DNA of 6,557 nt, from the NCBI GenBank assembly GCA_024691145.1, contig JAILNW010000275.1, positions 1 to 6,557 of the forward strand. Reading direction: 5' to 3'. This stretch comes from Lachnospiraceae bacterium (GTDB taxonomy: Bacteria > Bacillota > Clostridia > Lachnospirales > Lachnospiraceae). Within the stretch, counting starts at the first letter, position 1. The number at the start of each line of letters is the position of its first letter. The notes beneath the pieces are model-generated. The model was not told where the DNA came from. It worked only from the letters and a program-made list of their open reading frames with translations, and did no database searches. This document shows positions 5,288 to 6,557 of this stretch, piece by piece. Both the position numbers and the translations under genes were made by a program.

Positions 5288-6554
5288 ATCTGAACTCATC
5301 CTTATATTTTAAGAATACTTCCACAAGTTTTGGATCAAAATGCGTTCCCGCACCATCTTCAATTATCTTTATTGCTTCTTCAAATGTAAATGGCTTTTTA
5401 TAACACCTTTCTGATACAAGTGCATCAAACACATCTGCTATTGCCATAATTCTTGCAGATAATGGTATGTCATCACCTGACAATTGGTTTGGATAACCGC
5501 TTCCATTCCATTTTTCATGATGATATGTTGCAATGTCCGCTGCAAAATTAATATATTCCTCATCTGTAATTCCTTCAAGAATCTGTTTTACAACATTTCC
5601 TCCAACAGATGTATGTTTCTTTATTTCTTCAAATTCCTCACTGGTTAGTTTTCCTGGTTTTTTAAGTATTTGATCAGAAACTACTATCTTTCCTACGTCA
5701 TGTAAAGGAGCTAAAGAGCATAACAACTCTATATAATGCTCATCAAGTATATCTGTATAAATTCCTTCCTTTACTGCATTTTCAGCGATTGCCTTTACAT
5801 ACTGGCCTGTTCTGAATACATGCTCTCCTGTTTCTGCATCCCTGTTTTCAATTAGGTTTGACAGTCCCGATATAATGTGTATCTGCATCTCATTCATTTT
5901 TTCCTGATTTTCCACAAGTTCTGATTTTATATCCTGTTGTACAAGATCATTATAGTATATATAACATAAACATGCACTGACACCAATAGCTACATATGTA
6001 ATATTTATTTTAAATAAAGACATTGGTAAAATACCACCAATAAGTACAATAACAACCATCAGAATTGTAAGTGTATCTCTGTGATTAAATTTCTTTCCTA
6101 CAATTATTAAGCTTATAGCAAGGTAAAGCATACTTATAATATACATTATTTCATATATGATAAAATACTCTCCTCTGTTGTACCCATTTTCATTAAAATA
6201 AAAAACAAGTCCATATGGCGCACATGCTGCTTCTATCGTTAAGCACAATATAAAATACAAACTTGCTATTCTTGACTGTTTATGAAGACCTAAAGCTCCC
6301 GTAAACATTACTGCAAGCATAGGGGAAACTGAAAACTGCAGAACAGTTATAATTGTGAGACTAAATGCATAAACAGGTTTGTAATAACCACAATGAACAC
6401 ATAATTCTGCCAGAGAACAAAAAATAATTGATAAGAATGTATGCGAAAACCAGATTTTCTGTTTCTTATTAAATCCTATATATGATAAAACATGTATTGT
6501 CATAGCTATCATAAGTAAATCTGTTATTATAATACTGCAAATATATATGTTCAC
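5286..6554 (-). CDS. Membrane-anchored HD-GYP domain cyclic-di-GMP phosphodiesterase (5' end at window edge)
   Basis: HD-GYP proteins are metal-dependent phosphodiesterases that hydrolyse cyclic di-GMP (some also cGAMP), lowering the second messenger that controls motility and surface attachment. The first 200 residues form about seven hydrophobic segments (roughly 2-25, 36-57, 62-90, 96-119, 130-152, 162-181, 184-201), a membrane sensor with no PAS, GAF or receiver domain. A short helical linker (about 205-228) leads to the HD-GYP domain at 230-422. Its motifs are intact: GEH at 243-245, HD at 285-286 with K289, H314 in KKHTSVGG, HHEKWNGSGYP at 345-355, D374 in IADVFDAL and GTHFDP at 403-408. 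Catalytic activity is therefore expected. The signal sensed is unknown. The called start is a GTG at 6554-6552 only three bases from the window edge; the upstream codon is still open and no ribosome binding site can be checked, so the true N-terminus may lie outside. The gene ends in its own terminator, separating it from hydE. Confidence 0.9.
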   Translation of the reverse strand: MNIYICSIIITDLLMIAMTIHVLSYIGFNKKQKIWFSHTFLSIIFCSLAELCVHCGYYKPVYAFSLTIITVLQFSVSPMLAVMFTGALGLHKQSRIASLYFILCLTIEAACAPYGLVFYFNENGYNRGEYFIIYEIMYIISMLYLAISLIIVGKKFNHRDTLTILMVVIVLIGGILPMSLFKINITYVAIGVSACLCYIYYNDLVQQDIKSELVENQEKMNEMQIHIISGLSNLIENRDAETGEHVFRTGQYVKAIAENAVKEGIYTDILDEHYIELLCSLAPLHDVGKIVVSDQILKKPGKLTSEEFEEIKKHTSVGGNVVKQILEGITDEEYINFAADIATYHHEKWNGSGYPNQLSGDDIPLSARIMAIADVFDALVSERCYKKPFTFEEAIKIIEDGAGTHFDPKLVEVFLKYKDEFR

Positions 6555-6557
6555 GTG

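Noticed and set aside
1..6557. Mobile element, CRISPR array, toxin-antitoxin, tRNA/rRNA or riboswitch
   Set aside because: No transposase, terminal repeats, repeat-spacer pattern, cloverleaf or recognisable riboswitch core was seen on either strand; the coding density and motifs are those of an ordinary chromosomal region.

Overview
The window is a compact, AT-rich stretch from a low-GC Gram-positive anaerobe, most likely a Clostridia member and probably Lachnospiraceae. This rests on the style of the DnaE and HD-GYP proteins, the strong GGAGG-type ribosome binding sites, the consensus sigma-A promoters and the presence of an [FeFe]-hydrogenase maturase. The taxonomic call is inference from sequence style; no database search was possible. 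Every gene I can support lies on the minus strand, so the window is read from right to left.

Layout from right to left. (1) 6554-5286: a membrane protein with about seven transmembrane helices and a C-terminal HD-GYP cyclic-di-GMP phosphodiesterase domain. Its reading frame is still open at the window edge. It ends in a strong intrinsic terminator whose stem begins inside the stop codon. (2) 5241-5205: two overlapping sigma-A promoters for the next unit. (3) 5173-4121: hydE, the radical-SAM maturase of [FeFe] hydrogenase, followed after only 18 nt by (4) 4102-587: dnaE, the alpha subunit of DNA polymerase III, so the two look co-transcribed. (5) 558-530: an extended -10 promoter, then a roughly 60-nt structured leader, then (6) 463-266: a 65-residue cold-shock protein. 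(7) A 3' region with a clear terminator at 149-113. (8) 53-25: a perfect-consensus sigma-A promoter firing out of the left edge toward a gene or RNA not in view.

The genes do not form an obvious single pathway: c-di-GMP turnover, hydrogenase maturation, replication and cold shock sit side by side as three transcription units. I found no mobile element, CRISPR array, tRNA, rRNA or defence system, and no clearly new multi-gene system. The most interesting signal is in the cold-shock gene leader, which can fold into two mutually exclusive AU-rich hairpins, the second ending right beside the Shine-Dalgarno sequence: a candidate temperature-responsive RNA switch. Secondary points are the hydE-dnaE operon, the outward perfect promoter, and a short coding-like tail between terminator and promoter.
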